Below are positions 6,669-14,836 of a stretch of DNA of 35,575 nt, in pieces. The DNA lies in contig JBQTHP010000168.1 of NCBI GenBank assembly GCA_052389755.1, positions 1 to 35,575 of the forward strand. Reading direction: 5' to 3'. The notes under the pieces are model-generated. The model did not search any database, was not told the DNA's origin, and saw only the letters and a list, made by a program, of their open reading frames with translations. The DNA is from JBQTHP01 sp052389755 (lineage in GTDB: Bacteria > Pseudomonadota > Gammaproteobacteria > Steroidobacterales > Steroidobacteraceae). The position numbers and the translations under genes were made by a program. The first letter of the stretch is position 1. Each line of letters opens with the position of its first letter.

Positions 6669-7060
6669 AACGCGAGCGCGGCCTCGTTCCAGTCGAGCAC
6701 CCACCACTCGAGCCGACCGCAGCCGCGATCGATCGCGAGACGCGCGAGGTGTGCGAGGAGTTTCTCGCCGACTCCTCGTCCGCGCGCCGCGGGCCGCACG
6801 TACAGATCCTCCAGGTAGATGCCTGGCTGGCCGAGGAACGTCGAGTAGTTGTGGAAGAAGAGCGCAAAGCCCACAGGCTCGCCATCGAGGTTCGCGATGA
6901 TGCTCTCGGCGAAGCGTCGCTCGCCGAAGAGCGTGCGGTGCAGCTTCTCCTCCGTCGCGACGACTTCGTGCGAGAGGCGCTCGTATTCGGCGAGGTCGCG
7001 GATGAAGGAGAGGATGAGCGCGCAGTCACGCTCTTCGGCAGGGCGGATCGTGATCGGCAT
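6578..7060 (-). CDS. GNAT N-acetyltransferase, diamine (SSAT-like) type
   Basis: A 160-residue cytoplasmic enzyme that transfers acetyl from acetyl-CoA to an amine. The acetyl-CoA loop is ARGRGVGEKLL (about 93-103), preceded by the strand GIYLEDLYVRP. The motif LEWWVLDWNEAALAFYRKLGA (about 119-139) carries the conserved tyrosine and, with the preceding YLEDLYV, resembles spermidine/spermine or thialysine acetyltransferases. Substrate is inferred only from that likeness. It begins at ATG 7060, with the heptamer repeat 10 bases upstream and no clear ribosome site. It is the last gene of the minus-strand run kef-ppc-GNAT and converges on the sigma gene with a 91-bp overlap. Confidence 0.9.
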   Translation of the reverse strand: MPITIRPAEERDCALILSFIRDLAEYERLSHEVVATEEKLHRTLFGERRFAESIIANLDGEPVGFALFFHNYSTFLGQPGIYLEDLYVRPAARGRGVGEKLLAHLARLAIDRGCGRLEWWVLDWNEAALAFYRKLGAVPMDEWTVQRVTGSALEALARRT

Positions 7061-7070
7061 GCGCGCGAGC

Positions 7071-7127
7071 TTACAGCCTACAGCTCACAGCCTACAGCCC
7101 GGAGAAGTAGGCTGTAGGCTGCAGAGC
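7071..7127. repeat. Inverted heptamer repeat, family 1 copy A
   Basis: Four consecutive 7-bp units on the plus strand, TTACAGC, CTACAGC, TCACAGC, CTACAGC (7071-7098), are followed by a short spacer and inverted units GCTGTAG, GCTGCAG (7111-7124). The repeat fills nearly all of the 74 bp between the ppc stop (7135) and the GNAT start (7060). In the minus-strand mRNA it can fold into a stem-loop. Confidence 0.9.
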
Positions 7128-7134
7128 ACCGGCG

Positions 7135-9849
7135 TCAGCCGGTCGACTGCAGCCCTTGGGCTATTCCGCTGATACTTGCGAGGAGCGCGTCAAAGAGATC
7201 CCGGTCCTGCCGGCCGCTCGCGCGCCAGCGCCCGAGAAGATCCACCTGCATGAAGTTCATCGGATCGACGTACGGGTTTCGAAGCTTGATCGCCCGCTGC
7301 AGCGTGGGATCGCCGTCGAGCAACGCCTGTGTCCCCTTCACCTCGAGGACTCGGCTGCGCGCTTCCGAGAACTCGCGGCGCACGTCTTCGAAGAACCGGT
7401 GCAGCGGAGCCGGCGCGAGCGCGTTGTACGCCACGGCGACCTCGAGGTCGGCGCGCGCGAGCATCGCCTCGATGTCGTCGATCAGACTGCGAAAGAAGAA
7501 CCACTCGCCGTATGCCGCGCGCAGCGCCTCGATCCCGTGCTGGCGGGCGGCGTCGGCGAGACCTGCGCCGGCGCCGTACCAACCCGGGATCATGTGCCGC
7601 GACTGCGTCCACGCAAACACCCACGGCACCGCGCGCAGGCTCTCGATCCCTTCTCCATCGGGACGATGGGCCGGCCTCGAGCCGATCTGCATGCGCTCGA
7701 TCACGTCGATCGGCGTCACGGACCTGAACCACTCGTAGAACGCCGCCTCGCGGTACACGAACTTGCGGTATGCGCCGCGGCTCGCGGCCGCAAGTGTCGT
7801 GGCGCAAGCGAGGTGCGAGGCATCCTCCGGCGGCCGGGGCTGCGCGGCGCTCAATGCCAGTGCGTTGAACGCGCGCTCGAGCGTGCGCATCGCGATGGGA
7901 CGCAGCCCGTAGCTCTGGCTCACCACCTCGCCCTGCTCGGTGAGCCGCAGCACCCTGCTCGCCGCGCCTGCCGGCGCCGCTCGCACGAGTGAATCGACGC
8001 GGCCGCCGCCGCGCGCGATGCTGCCGCCGCGGCCGTGAAAGATGACGAGTCGCTCGCCCTCCTCGTCTGCGGCGCCGGCGAGCGCCTGCTGCGCGCGCCA
8101 GGTGGCGACGCGCGCGGCACAGAGGCCGCCTTCCTTGTTGCTGTCGGAGTAGCCGACGAGCACGCACTGCCGCCGGCCTCGTGCCTCGAGATGCCGGCGA
8201 TAGAGCGGCTCGGACAGCAGCTCGCGCATCGTCTCGCCGCAGCGATCGAGCGTCGAGATCGTCTCGAAGAGCGGCGCGATGTCGAGCGCGATCTCACCCG
8301 AGCGCTTGTCGTACGCCTCGGCCCAGCGCGCGAGCAGCAGCGCCGCGAGCACGTCGTCGGCGCCCGAGGCGCCGCCCACGACGTAGTAACCCACCGCATC
8401 GCGGCCGTAGCGGTGCCGAGCCTGGACGATCGCCTCGAACACCGAGAGCGTGCGCTTACCCAGTGCATCGAGCTCTCGTCGCGGCCCTGCGTCGCGCCCC
8501 AGGGCATCGACGAGCAGCGCCCGTCTCTCGGCCGGCGAACGCGACGTCCACGACGGGTCGTCGAGCCCGCGCGCGAGCACCTCGTGGTGCACGAGCGCGT
8601 GCTGGCGCACGTCGAGCGCCGCGAGGTGAAAGCCGAAGGCATCGATGCGGCGGACGAGGCGATTGACGAAGTACAGACCCGCATTCCAGCCGCGGTTCGC
8701 GCGCAGGCTGGCGGCGATGAGTTGCACGTCGGCGCGGAATTCCTGCGGACCCTCGTATGCGTTCGCACGCCCGTCGTACGTGCAGCGCAGACGCTCGCCG
8801 ATCTGCGCGAGAAAAACGCGGTACGGCATGCGATCGTGCCGCGCCGGAGTCGCGGCGCGCGCGCCGGGCAGGAGCACGTCGTACTGGTCGATGCGCTTCG
8901 ACAACGCAGGCGAGACGCTCGTGCGGCTCGCGCTCTGCGACAGGCGCTGAGCGAGCTGCTGCCCTTCCGCGAAATAGGCGTTGACGAGCACCTGCTGCTG
9001 GCGCGCGAGCGTTTCGCGAATCGTCTTCGCGTGCACGTCGGGGTTGCCGTCCATGTCCCCGCCGACCCACGATCCGAAGCTGAGCACCGCGGGGAGCACG
9101 AGCGTCTCCGCCTGCACGCCGTAGAGCTTCTCGAGCGCCTGCGCGATCTCGTCGTAGAACGCGGGTACGACGCGGTACAGCACCTCGATCAGATAGAAGA
9201 GCACGTGCTCGCGTTCGTCGGCGACGGTGAGCTTCTCTCGGGGGTGCTCCTCCGTCTGCCACGCCGTCGTCATTTCGGCGCGCACCCGCCCCCACAGCGA
9301 GCGCCTCTCATTCGGCGCAAGGGTCGGGTCGAGACGACCGAGAAGCAGCTGCGCGACACGCTGCTGTTTGCGCAGCATCGTGCGGCGCGTGGACTCGGTG
9401 GGGTGCGCGGTGAACACCGGTTCGATACGCAGGCTCCCGATGAGATCGAGTACGTCTTCGAGCGATGCGCCGCCGGTCTTCAGCGCCGTGAGCGCGTCCT
9501 CGACTCCGCCGGGTTGCGGTCGATCGCTCGCCTCGACGAAGTACGCGCGTCGGCGCCGGACCCGATGCACCTTCTCGGCGAGGTTGACCGCCTGAAACCA
9601 CATCGAGAAGGCGCGCACCAGATCCCGAGCAACAGCCGGCGGGCGGCCGCGCACACGCGCCGCGAGCTCCTCCGCGCCGGCGTCATGCTCGCGCCCACGG
9701 ATGGCGGCGACGCGATCCTGCTCGACGAGCGCGGTGAGCTCGGGCCCGACCTGCTCCTGGAGGATCTCGCCCACCAGCGCGCCGAGCGCGTGGACGTCCT
9801 CCCGCAGGGCTTCGTGACGCGGTGGAAAGTGGATCTGGTCGCGTTGCAT
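7135..9849 (-). CDS. ppc: Phosphoenolpyruvate carboxylase
   Basis: A 904-residue cytoplasmic enzyme that makes oxaloacetate from phosphoenolpyruvate and bicarbonate, feeding the TCA cycle. Catalytic signatures are complete: VFTAHPTEST with the catalytic histidine at 149, GYSDSNKEGG in the middle, and FHGRGGSIARGGG shortly after. The C-terminus ends GIAQGLQSTG, the expected -TG end that reaches the inhibitor site. Length is as usual for bacterial enzymes (about 880-930). The start at ATG 9849 has no clear ribosome site; the heptamer repeat begins 9 bases upstream. It lies in a same-strand run with the Kef antiporter and a GNAT enzyme, each junction filled with the same repeat. The link to a potassium antiporter looks incidental. 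Confidence 0.97.
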   Translation of the reverse strand: MQRDQIHFPPRHEALREDVHALGALVGEILQEQVGPELTALVEQDRVAAIRGREHDAGAEELAARVRGRPPAVARDLVRAFSMWFQAVNLAEKVHRVRRRRAYFVEASDRPQPGGVEDALTALKTGGASLEDVLDLIGSLRIEPVFTAHPTESTRRTMLRKQQRVAQLLLGRLDPTLAPNERRSLWGRVRAEMTTAWQTEEHPREKLTVADEREHVLFYLIEVLYRVVPAFYDEIAQALEKLYGVQAETLVLPAVLSFGSWVGGDMDGNPDVHAKTIRETLARQQQVLVNAYFAEGQQLAQRLSQSASRTSVSPALSKRIDQYDVLLPGARAATPARHDRMPYRVFLAQIGERLRCTYDGRANAYEGPQEFRADVQLIAASLRANRGWNAGLYFVNRLVRRIDAFGFHLAALDVRQHALVHHEVLARGLDDPSWTSRSPAERRALLVDALGRDAGPRRELDALGKRTLSVFEAIVQARHRYGRDAVGYYVVGGASGADDVLAALLLARWAEAYDKRSGEIALDIAPLFETISTLDRCGETMRELLSEPLYRRHLEARGRRQCVLVGYSDSNKEGGLCAARVATWRAQQALAGAADEEGERLVIFHGRGGSIARGGGRVDSLVRAAPAGAASRVLRLTEQGEVVSQSYGLRPIAMRTLERAFNALALSAAQPRPPEDASHLACATTLAAASRGAYRKFVYREAAFYEWFRSVTPIDVIERMQIGSRPAHRPDGEGIESLRAVPWVFAWTQSRHMIPGWYGAGAGLADAARQHGIEALRAAYGEWFFFRSLIDDIEAMLARADLEVAVAYNALAPAPLHRFFEDVRREFSEARSRVLEVKGTQALLDGDPTLQRAIKLRNPYVDPMNFMQVDLLGRWRASGRQDRDLFDALLASISGIAQGLQSTG

Positions 9850-9858
9850 CGAAGCAGC

Positions 9859-9960
9859 TTACAGCTCACAGCTCACAGCTCACAGCCCGGAACAAGAACG
9901 CGAACGGTGAAGCGCGCGGTGACCCTCCGAGCTGTTCAGCTGTGAGCTGTAGGCTGTTGG
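9859..9960. repeat. Inverted heptamer repeat, family 1 copy B
   Basis: The left side has TTACAGC followed by three TCACAGC units (9859-9886). The right side has GCTGTGA, GCTGTAG, GCTGTTG in register (9939-9959), preceded by a diverged GCTGTTC. It occupies the 111 bp between the Kef gene stop (9961) and the ppc start (9849); the right arm runs straight into the TAG stop. The centre (about 9890-9930) differs from copies A and C. Confidence 0.9.
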
Positions 9961-11943
9961 CTATCCCGCGAGAAGCACCGCCTCCGCGTGCTCCAGCGCC
10001 TCCGGCAGCCCGTAGAGCACGACGATATCGCCCTCGCGGATCTCCGTGTCGCTCGAAGGCTCTCGTCCGAGGATTCCCTGGCGGCGAATACCGGTGATCG
10101 AAACTTCCGCGCACTGCTCACGCACCTGGGCGAGCGTGCGACCAACCGACCACGCGCAGGGCGGGATCACCACGGCATTGAGCTCCTCGCGGTATGGGTG
10201 AGTCTCGTCGATCGGCCGCGGATCCTCGCGGCGAATCAGGTTCCGCAGCAGCGCATAACGGTTGGTCCGAATTTCCTGCAGCACCCGCACCACCCGCGAC
10301 ACGGGTACGTGCAGCAGCATCAGGACGTGCGACACGAGCATCAGGCTCGCCTCGAAGGTCTCAGGCACCACCTCCGTTGCGCCCGCCTCCTTCAGCTCGG
10401 AAATGCGGCCATCGTCCGCGGTGCGCACGAGCACCGGCACGTCGGCTCGCACGCGTCGGACACAGTGCAGGATGCCGAGCGCGACTCCCGGGTTCGAGAA
10501 GCTGATCACGACGGCGCTCGCGTTCGCGAGGCCCACTCTCTCCAGCATCTCCTCATCGGCCGAATCGCCGTAGAGCACGGGATCGCCCGCCTGCCGCGCC
10601 GCGCGGATGCGAGCCGGATCGAGATCGAGCGCGATGTACTCGAAGCCCTGCGACTCGAGCACGCGCGCGACGTTCTGGCCGACGCGGCCGAAACCGCACA
10701 GCACCACGTGAACGCGGCGCGCGATCTCGTCTCTGGCCGCGGCCTCACGCTCCACCGCGGTACGCGGGGGCGGACCCCCTTCCCCGAGCAGCAGCCGCGC
10801 GATGAACCTGTTGTTGGCGAGAACGAGCGGCGAGAGCACCATCGAGAGCACGATCGCAACGAGCAGCGGCTGCACGACCTCCTGCAGGAACAAACCGCTC
10901 TGCGACGCGATGGTGAGCAGCGCGATGCCGAACTCGCCGCCGATCGACATCACCATGCCGGTTCGCACGGCCTTGAACGTCGAGTCGATGAAGAAACGGG
11001 TAACGAGGGCGGCGATGGCCGCCTTCAGCGTCACGAGCACGAGCAGTATCGCGAATACCGCGCCGAACTTCCGGACGAGCAGGCCCACGTCGAGCAGCAT
11101 GCCGACGGAGATGAAGAAGAGGCCCAGCAGAATGTCGCGGAACGGCCGGATCACCGCCTCGATCTGGTGCCGGTACTCCGTCTCTCCGAGCATCATGCCG
11201 GCAAGAAACGCCCCGAGAGCGAGCGTGAGACCGGCGAGATTCGACACCCATGCCGCACCGAGCACCACCAGCAGCACCGCGAGCGTGAACAGCTCGCGAA
11301 GCCTGCTGTGCGCGATCTCGTGGAAAAGCGGACGCAGGAGCCAGCGGCCGGCGGTCAACACGACGACGACGGCGAAGGCGCCGCCGGCCACCGCCGCGCC
11401 GCTCAGGCGCAACGAGAACTCTTCCTCACCGGCCGGCAGCGCCGAGGCGAGCGCGAGAAACGGTACGAACGCCAGATCCTGAAACAGCAGCATGGCGAAG
11501 GCGAGCCGCCCATGCGTGCGATTCAGCTCGGCGCGGTCGGTGAGCTGGTGCATGATGAGAGCTGTCGAGCTCATCGATACGGCGCCGCCGATCACGATCG
11601 CCATCGGCCATGAGACGCCGAATGCTCGGGCGAGGAACGCGAACGCGGCTGCCGTCGCGACGACCTGCGCGGCCCCGAGGCCGAACACCTCGCGCCGCAT
11701 GGCGATCATCCGCGGCAGAGAGAATTCGAGGCCGAGCGTGAACAGCAGAAATACGACGCCCAGCTCGGCGAGGAGCCGCACCGTTGCGGTCTCCGAGATC
11801 ACTCCGAGCGCGTGCGGGCCGAGCACCAGGCCCACGATGAGATACCCAAGGATCGCGGGCCAGCCGAGCCGGCGTGCGAGCGCTACGACGAAGACCGTCG
11901 CGGCCAGGAGGATGAGAACGAGCGAGAGCGGCTGCTCGAGCAT
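9961..11943 (-). CDS. Kef-type potassium/proton antiporter with RCK domain
   Basis: A 660-residue CPA2-family inner-membrane antiporter. About 12 hydrophobic segments fill residues 1-385, including LGYLIVGLVLGPHALG and the sixth-helix LLFQDLAFVPFL, which has the QD pair typical of KefB/KefC rather than the DD of sodium exchangers. A Rossmann-fold TrkA-N/RCK domain follows (about 410-530), with nucleotide loop CGFGRVGQNVARVLE, and then a TrkA-C domain (about 575-655). KefB/C are gated by glutathione adducts; whether this one is cannot be read from sequence, and no KefF/KefG partner is present. Start ATG 11943 lacks a ribosome site, again with a heptamer repeat directly upstream. Stop TAG at 9961 touches the next repeat copy. 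Confidence 0.93.
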   Translation of the reverse strand: MLEQPLSLVLILLAATVFVVALARRLGWPAILGYLIVGLVLGPHALGVISETATVRLLAELGVVFLLFTLGLEFSLPRMIAMRREVFGLGAAQVVATAAAFAFLARAFGVSWPMAIVIGGAVSMSSTALIMHQLTDRAELNRTHGRLAFAMLLFQDLAFVPFLALASALPAGEEEFSLRLSGAAVAGGAFAVVVVLTAGRWLLRPLFHEIAHSRLRELFTLAVLLVVLGAAWVSNLAGLTLALGAFLAGMMLGETEYRHQIEAVIRPFRDILLGLFFISVGMLLDVGLLVRKFGAVFAILLVLVTLKAAIAALVTRFFIDSTFKAVRTGMVMSIGGEFGIALLTIASQSGLFLQEVVQPLLVAIVLSMVLSPLVLANNRFIARLLLGEGGPPPRTAVEREAAARDEIARRVHVVLCGFGRVGQNVARVLESQGFEYIALDLDPARIRAARQAGDPVLYGDSADEEMLERVGLANASAVVISFSNPGVALGILHCVRRVRADVPVLVRTADDGRISELKEAGATEVVPETFEASLMLVSHVLMLLHVPVSRVVRVLQEIRTNRYALLRNLIRREDPRPIDETHPYREELNAVVIPPCAWSVGRTLAQVREQCAEVSITGIRRQGILGREPSSDTEIREGDIVVLYGLPEALEHAEAVLLAG

Positions 11944-11950
11944 CGAGCAG

Positions 11951-12056
11951 AGCCTACAGCTTACAGCTCACAGCTTACAGCCAAGAGAAGACGAAGAGGC
12001 CCAGTCGCCGCGTCTTCTCCGGGCTGTAGGCTCTGTAGGCTGTAAGCTGTGAGCTC
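11951..12056. repeat. Inverted heptamer repeat, family 1 copy C
   Basis: Left units CTACAGC, TTACAGC, TCACAGC, TTACAGC (11954-11981). An inner dyad follows, GAGAAGACG (11985-11993) with CGTCTTCTC (12011-12019). Right units are GCTGTAG, a 9-base irregular unit, GCTGTAA, GCTGTGA, GCTC (12023-12056). It fills the 117 bp between the TonB-like gene stop (12061) and the Kef start (11943). It is the longest and most perfect stem of the three. Confidence 0.92.
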
Positions 12057-12060
12057 TTCT

Positions 12061-12969
12061 TCAGGCCGGGAAGAAGTCGATCGGCTTCGTCGTGGTAATG
12101 CTCTCGACGTTGCGCGAATCGAAGCGGAACAGGCGCACGCGCGCCACGATCTTGCGCTCGAGCTCCGGGTCGCCGAGATCGCTCGAGACGATCCGGCACA
12201 TCGTCACCTCGCCCGTCGGTGCGATGGTGAACTCGAGGACCATCTTGCCCTGCAGCTCGGGGCGCTCGCGCAATGCGCGGCTGTAGAGCGCGTAGATGGC
12301 GCCCTTGTTGCGATCGAAGATGAGCTCGATCTCCTCGCGGCTGCGTCCCGCCTTGCCGCTCGAGCCGCTGCGTGACGGCCCGCGGTCGGCGCGCGCGATG
12401 CCCGAGCTTACGGCCGTCGTCGTCACGCCGGTCAGCGAGCCCGCGCCGGAGCCGAAGCCGCGACTCGTGTTGCTCGTGACGATGCCGCCGCTGCCGCTTC
12501 CGACCTTCGAGCTGATGAGCGAGCGCTCCGCTCGTGAATCGGCGCCGACTGCGCCCGTCAGATTGCGCGTCTGTGCGATCGGCTCATCCATGACTTCGCG
12601 CAGGTCCGCAAACTCGTCCTCGAGCTGGCGCATCTGCTGTTTCGCGCGCTCGCGCGCCTGCTGTGTGCGATCGACCGGCGGGCGCACGACCGCCACCTTC
12701 TTCTCGGGTTCGACCTTTGGCTTCTCCTCCGGCTTCGGCGGCGGAGGAGGCGGCGGCTTCGGCTGCTGCGCGATCATCACGCGCGCGAGGCGCGGCGGCA
12801 CGACATCCTCGGCCGGCTTGCGCTGCGGCGAGGGCAGCAGGGGAAACAGGAGCCCGAGCACCAGGAGCGCGATGAGCAGAACGCGCAGGATCTTGCGATA
12901 GCGTTGCCGCTCCTCGGGATCGACTTCCCAGGGAAGCTCGAACGTGCGGTAGAAAGGTGCGAGTACCAA
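12061..12969 (-). CDS. TonB-like protein with AgmX/PglI C-terminal domain (GltG-like)
   Basis: A 302-residue inner-membrane protein that should carry ExbB/ExbD-derived energy across the periplasm. A short cytoplasmic start (1-27) is followed by one membrane helix (about 28-47) and a proline-rich stretch (PKPPPPPPPKPEEKPK, about 71-86). A charged helical region (about 100-130) and a Gly/Ser-rich linker (155-205) come next. The TonB-like C-terminal domain (about 210-302) includes EIELIFDRNKGAIYALYSRAL and GKMVLEFTIAPTGEV, as in Myxococcus AgmX and PglI. The large cytoplasmic N-terminal domains of those proteins are missing. The start is TTG 12969, with AGGT 9 bases upstream; no ATG fits. It closes the row ExbB-ExbD-ExbD, the arrangement of AglR/Q/S with GltG. 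Confidence 0.85.
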   Translation of the reverse strand: MVLAPFYRTFELPWEVDPEERQRYRKILRVLLIALLVLGLLFPLLPSPQRKPAEDVVPPRLARVMIAQQPKPPPPPPPKPEEKPKVEPEKKVAVVRPPVDRTQQARERAKQQMRQLEDEFADLREVMDEPIAQTRNLTGAVGADSRAERSLISSKVGSGSGGIVTSNTSRGFGSGAGSLTGVTTTAVSSGIARADRGPSRSGSSGKAGRSREEIELIFDRNKGAIYALYSRALRERPELQGKMVLEFTIAPTGEVTMCRIVSSDLGDPELERKIVARVRLFRFDSRNVESITTTKPIDFFPA

Positions 12970-12979
12970 GCGCGGTTAC

Positions 12980-13501
12980 CTAAGCGGGCTGGAACTGTCC
13001 AGGCGCGAGCGGCTTCTCCTTCTGCAGCACCGCCAGCGAAATCCGGCCGTAGTCGGCATCCGTGCACGTCGCCATCACTTTCTTCAGCACGTCGTAAGGC
13101 AGCGATTTGTCCGCCATGATCGTGATCTCACGCTCCGCGAGGTCGCGCGCGCTCACCTGCTGGCCGACGAGCCGCGGGCGCTTGAGCGCATCGCGCAACG
13201 GCCTGACGATCGTGTCCGGCGCCCGGCGCACGTCGGCGACCGCCGCGATGCGCTCGCCCTGCACGAAGAGATCGTCCTTCGTGATCATGACGACGACCGA
13301 CTGGCGCGGGGTAGCCTCCGCGACCGACTGCGGCACCTCGATGCCCTTGGTGTTCTGGATGATCTCGACTTCCGTCGAGTACACGAGCAGGAACGCCACC
13401 ATCACCGAGAGGATGTCGATGAGCGGGATGAGATTCAGCTCGCCACCGGCGCGATGACGTGCGTGGTGCTCGGCCATGCGCCGTGCGCGGCTCGACATCA
13501 T
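12980..13501 (-). CDS. ExbD/TolR-family motor protein (second copy)
   Basis: A 173-residue proton-channel subunit. A basic cytoplasmic start is followed by one membrane helix (about 23-42, LNLIPLIDILSVMVAFLLVY) holding the conserved aspartate that carries protons in ExbD, TolR and MotB-like motors. A periplasmic domain ends with LPYDVLKKVMATCTDADYGR, the family's typical closing motif. ATG 13501 overlaps the TGA of the preceding gene (ATGA at 13498-13501), so translation is probably coupled; a second ATG lies one codon on. Two different ExbD-type subunits beside one ExbB recall AglQ and AglS of the Myxococcus gliding motor. Confidence 0.92.
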   Translation of the reverse strand: MMSSRARRMAEHHARHRAGGELNLIPLIDILSVMVAFLLVYSTEVEIIQNTKGIEVPQSVAEATPRQSVVVMITKDDLFVQGERIAAVADVRRAPDTIVRPLRDALKRPRLVGQQVSARDLAEREITIMADKSLPYDVLKKVMATCTDADYGRISLAVLQKEKPLAPGQFQPA

Positions 13502-13998
13502 ATGGGCGCATCTCCGATCGAAATGTCAGGGAAGAGCTCGGCCTGTACGGTGCGGACGCCGTCTTTCGCCTCGAACACGCGCACCCGGTCCATCACCTGC
13601 ACCAGCGTGTCGTAAGGAATGTCGGATTCGAGCAGCAGCGTCGCATCCGCCTTCTCGGGGTATTTGGCTTTCACGCGCTTCAGAAACGTCGTGAGACCTT
13701 CGTAGTCGTAGCCGCTCGCCGTCTTCTCGAACTTCGCGAGCACGCCCGCGTTGCGATCCGCCACCTGGATGACGCCTTTCCGCACCAGCACCTCGAGCTG
13801 CAACCCCTGCGGCAGATCGGGAAGGGCCGCTTGCTGGGAGGGAAGATTCAGCTCGAGGATCACGGTGCGGGAGAACACGGCCGTCATGAGGAGGAACGTC
13901 ACGAGCACCGTGAAGATGTCGATCATCGGCACGAGCAGCAGCTCGGAGGGCCTGCGCTTTCGGCGCGCAAGTTTCTTCGTCTCGTACGAATGGCGCAT
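13498..13998 (-). CDS. ExbD/TolR-family motor protein (first copy)
   Basis: A 166-residue proton-channel subunit. The single membrane helix (about 20-43, LLLVPMIDIFTVLVTFLLMT) keeps the proton-carrying aspartate in PMIDIF. The periplasmic part contains YEGLTTFLKRVKAKYPEKA and IPYDTLVQVMDRVRVF, the usual ExbD closing segment. It shares only modest identity with the following ExbD, so the pair looks like an old duplication with separate roles, as for AglQ/AglS, and not a recent copy. The ATG at 13998 lies 40 bp after the ExbB-like stop, and the stop overlaps the next start by 4 bp. Confidence 0.92.
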   Translation of the reverse strand: MRHSYETKKLARRKRRPSELLLVPMIDIFTVLVTFLLMTAVFSRTVILELNLPSQQAALPDLPQGLQLEVLVRKGVIQVADRNAGVLAKFEKTASGYDYEGLTTFLKRVKAKYPEKADATLLLESDIPYDTLVQVMDRVRVFEAKDGVRTVQAELFPDISIGDAPI

Positions 13999-14038
13999 AC
14001 GGCGAGCGCTCCTTCTCGCGCTGGGCGGACGTTGGACG

Positions 14039-14692
14039 TCAGGCCACGGCTGGCGCGTCGGGACGGCGTTCCGTGATCGCGTTCAGGAATTTGACGGACG
14101 CCATCTCGAGGCTGTCGATCAGCTCCGTGGTCTTCGTCTGCAACCACGCGTGAACGAACAGCAGCGGCACCGCCGTCATGAGGCCGAACGCGGTGCAGTT
14201 CATCGCGACGGAGATGCTGGCCGACAGCAGGTTCGCCTTCTCGGCCGGGTTCACCGTCGCGACGGCGGCGAAGGCCGCGATCAGGCCGATGACCGTACCG
14301 AGCAGTCCGAGCAGCGTTGCGATGTTCGCGAGCGTGGCGAGATAGTGCGTGCGCTTCTCGAGCTTCGGCACCACCTCCATCAGACTCTCTTCCATCGCCT
14401 TCTCGATGTCGTCGCGGCGGCGTGCCGCCTGAATGCGCGCGAGGCCGTAGTTCAGGATCTGCCCGATGGCCGAATCCGATTTCGAGGTCAGCTGCACGAC
14501 CTGGCGAAAGTTGCCCTGCCCGAGCAGCGGAACGATCTGGTTCCACAGGCTGCGGTTGCGGGCCGCAACGCGCGACAGGACGACCCAGCGCTCGAGCGAG
14601 ATCGCGACGCCGAACACGAGGACGACGGCGATCGGATACATGAATTCGCCGCCGCCCTGAAAGAATCGAACAATGACGTTCCAGAGATCCAT
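14039..14692 (-). CDS. MotA/TolQ/ExbB proton-channel family protein (AglR-like)
   Basis: A 217-residue inner-membrane motor subunit that forms the proton path with the two ExbD-type proteins. Three membrane helices are visible: about 12-34, then a pair near 125-150 and 160-190, with the signature TLLGLLGTVIGLIAAF and NCTAFGLMTAVPLLFVHAWL. I choose ATG 14692 because GGGAG lies 8-9 bases upstream; a GTG at 14707 would add five residues. It opens the motor block ExbB-ExbD-ExbD-TonB-like. About 90 bp with a palindromic repeat separate it from the TPR genes upstream, so it may have its own transcript level. Confidence 0.93.
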   Translation of the reverse strand: MDLWNVIVRFFQGGGEFMYPIAVVLVFGVAISLERWVVLSRVAARNRSLWNQIVPLLGQGNFRQVVQLTSKSDSAIGQILNYGLARIQAARRRDDIEKAMEESLMEVVPKLEKRTHYLATLANIATLLGLLGTVIGLIAAFAAVATVNPAEKANLLSASISVAMNCTAFGLMTAVPLLFVHAWLQTKTTELIDSLEMASVKFLNAITERRPDAPAVA

Positions 14693-14777
14693 GACATGCA
14701 CTCCCACTCAAGCAGTCCTACGCAAACTGAATGACGTAAACGCAAAAAGCTGCGACCTATCTCTCATCCCCGGCGAA

Positions 14778-14836
14778 CCCCTCACCCGCCTTCGGCACCC
14801 TCTCCCCGCTCGGCGGGGAGAGGGTTGGGTGAGGGG
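14778..14836. repeat. Nested palindrome of the CCCTCACCC/CCCTCTCCCC type
   Basis: Outer arms CCCCTCACCC (14778-14787) and GGGTGAGGGG (14827-14836). Inner arms CCCTCTCCCCGC (14798-14809) and GCGGGGAGAGGG (14813-14824) with a 3-base loop. This is a widespread dispersed palindrome type in GC-rich proteobacteria. Here it overlaps the end of the preceding gene and supplies both its last codons and its TGA stop. Confidence 0.92.

Noticed and set aside
7071..12056. CRISPR array
   Set aside because: Units are 7 bp without spacers, arms are inverted, and no cas gene is present.
12061..14692. Simple TonB-ExbB-ExbD siderophore uptake system
   Set aside because: There is no TonB-dependent receptor nearby, there are two ExbDs, the TonB-like tail is of AgmX/PglI type, and TPR scaffold genes are coupled to it.
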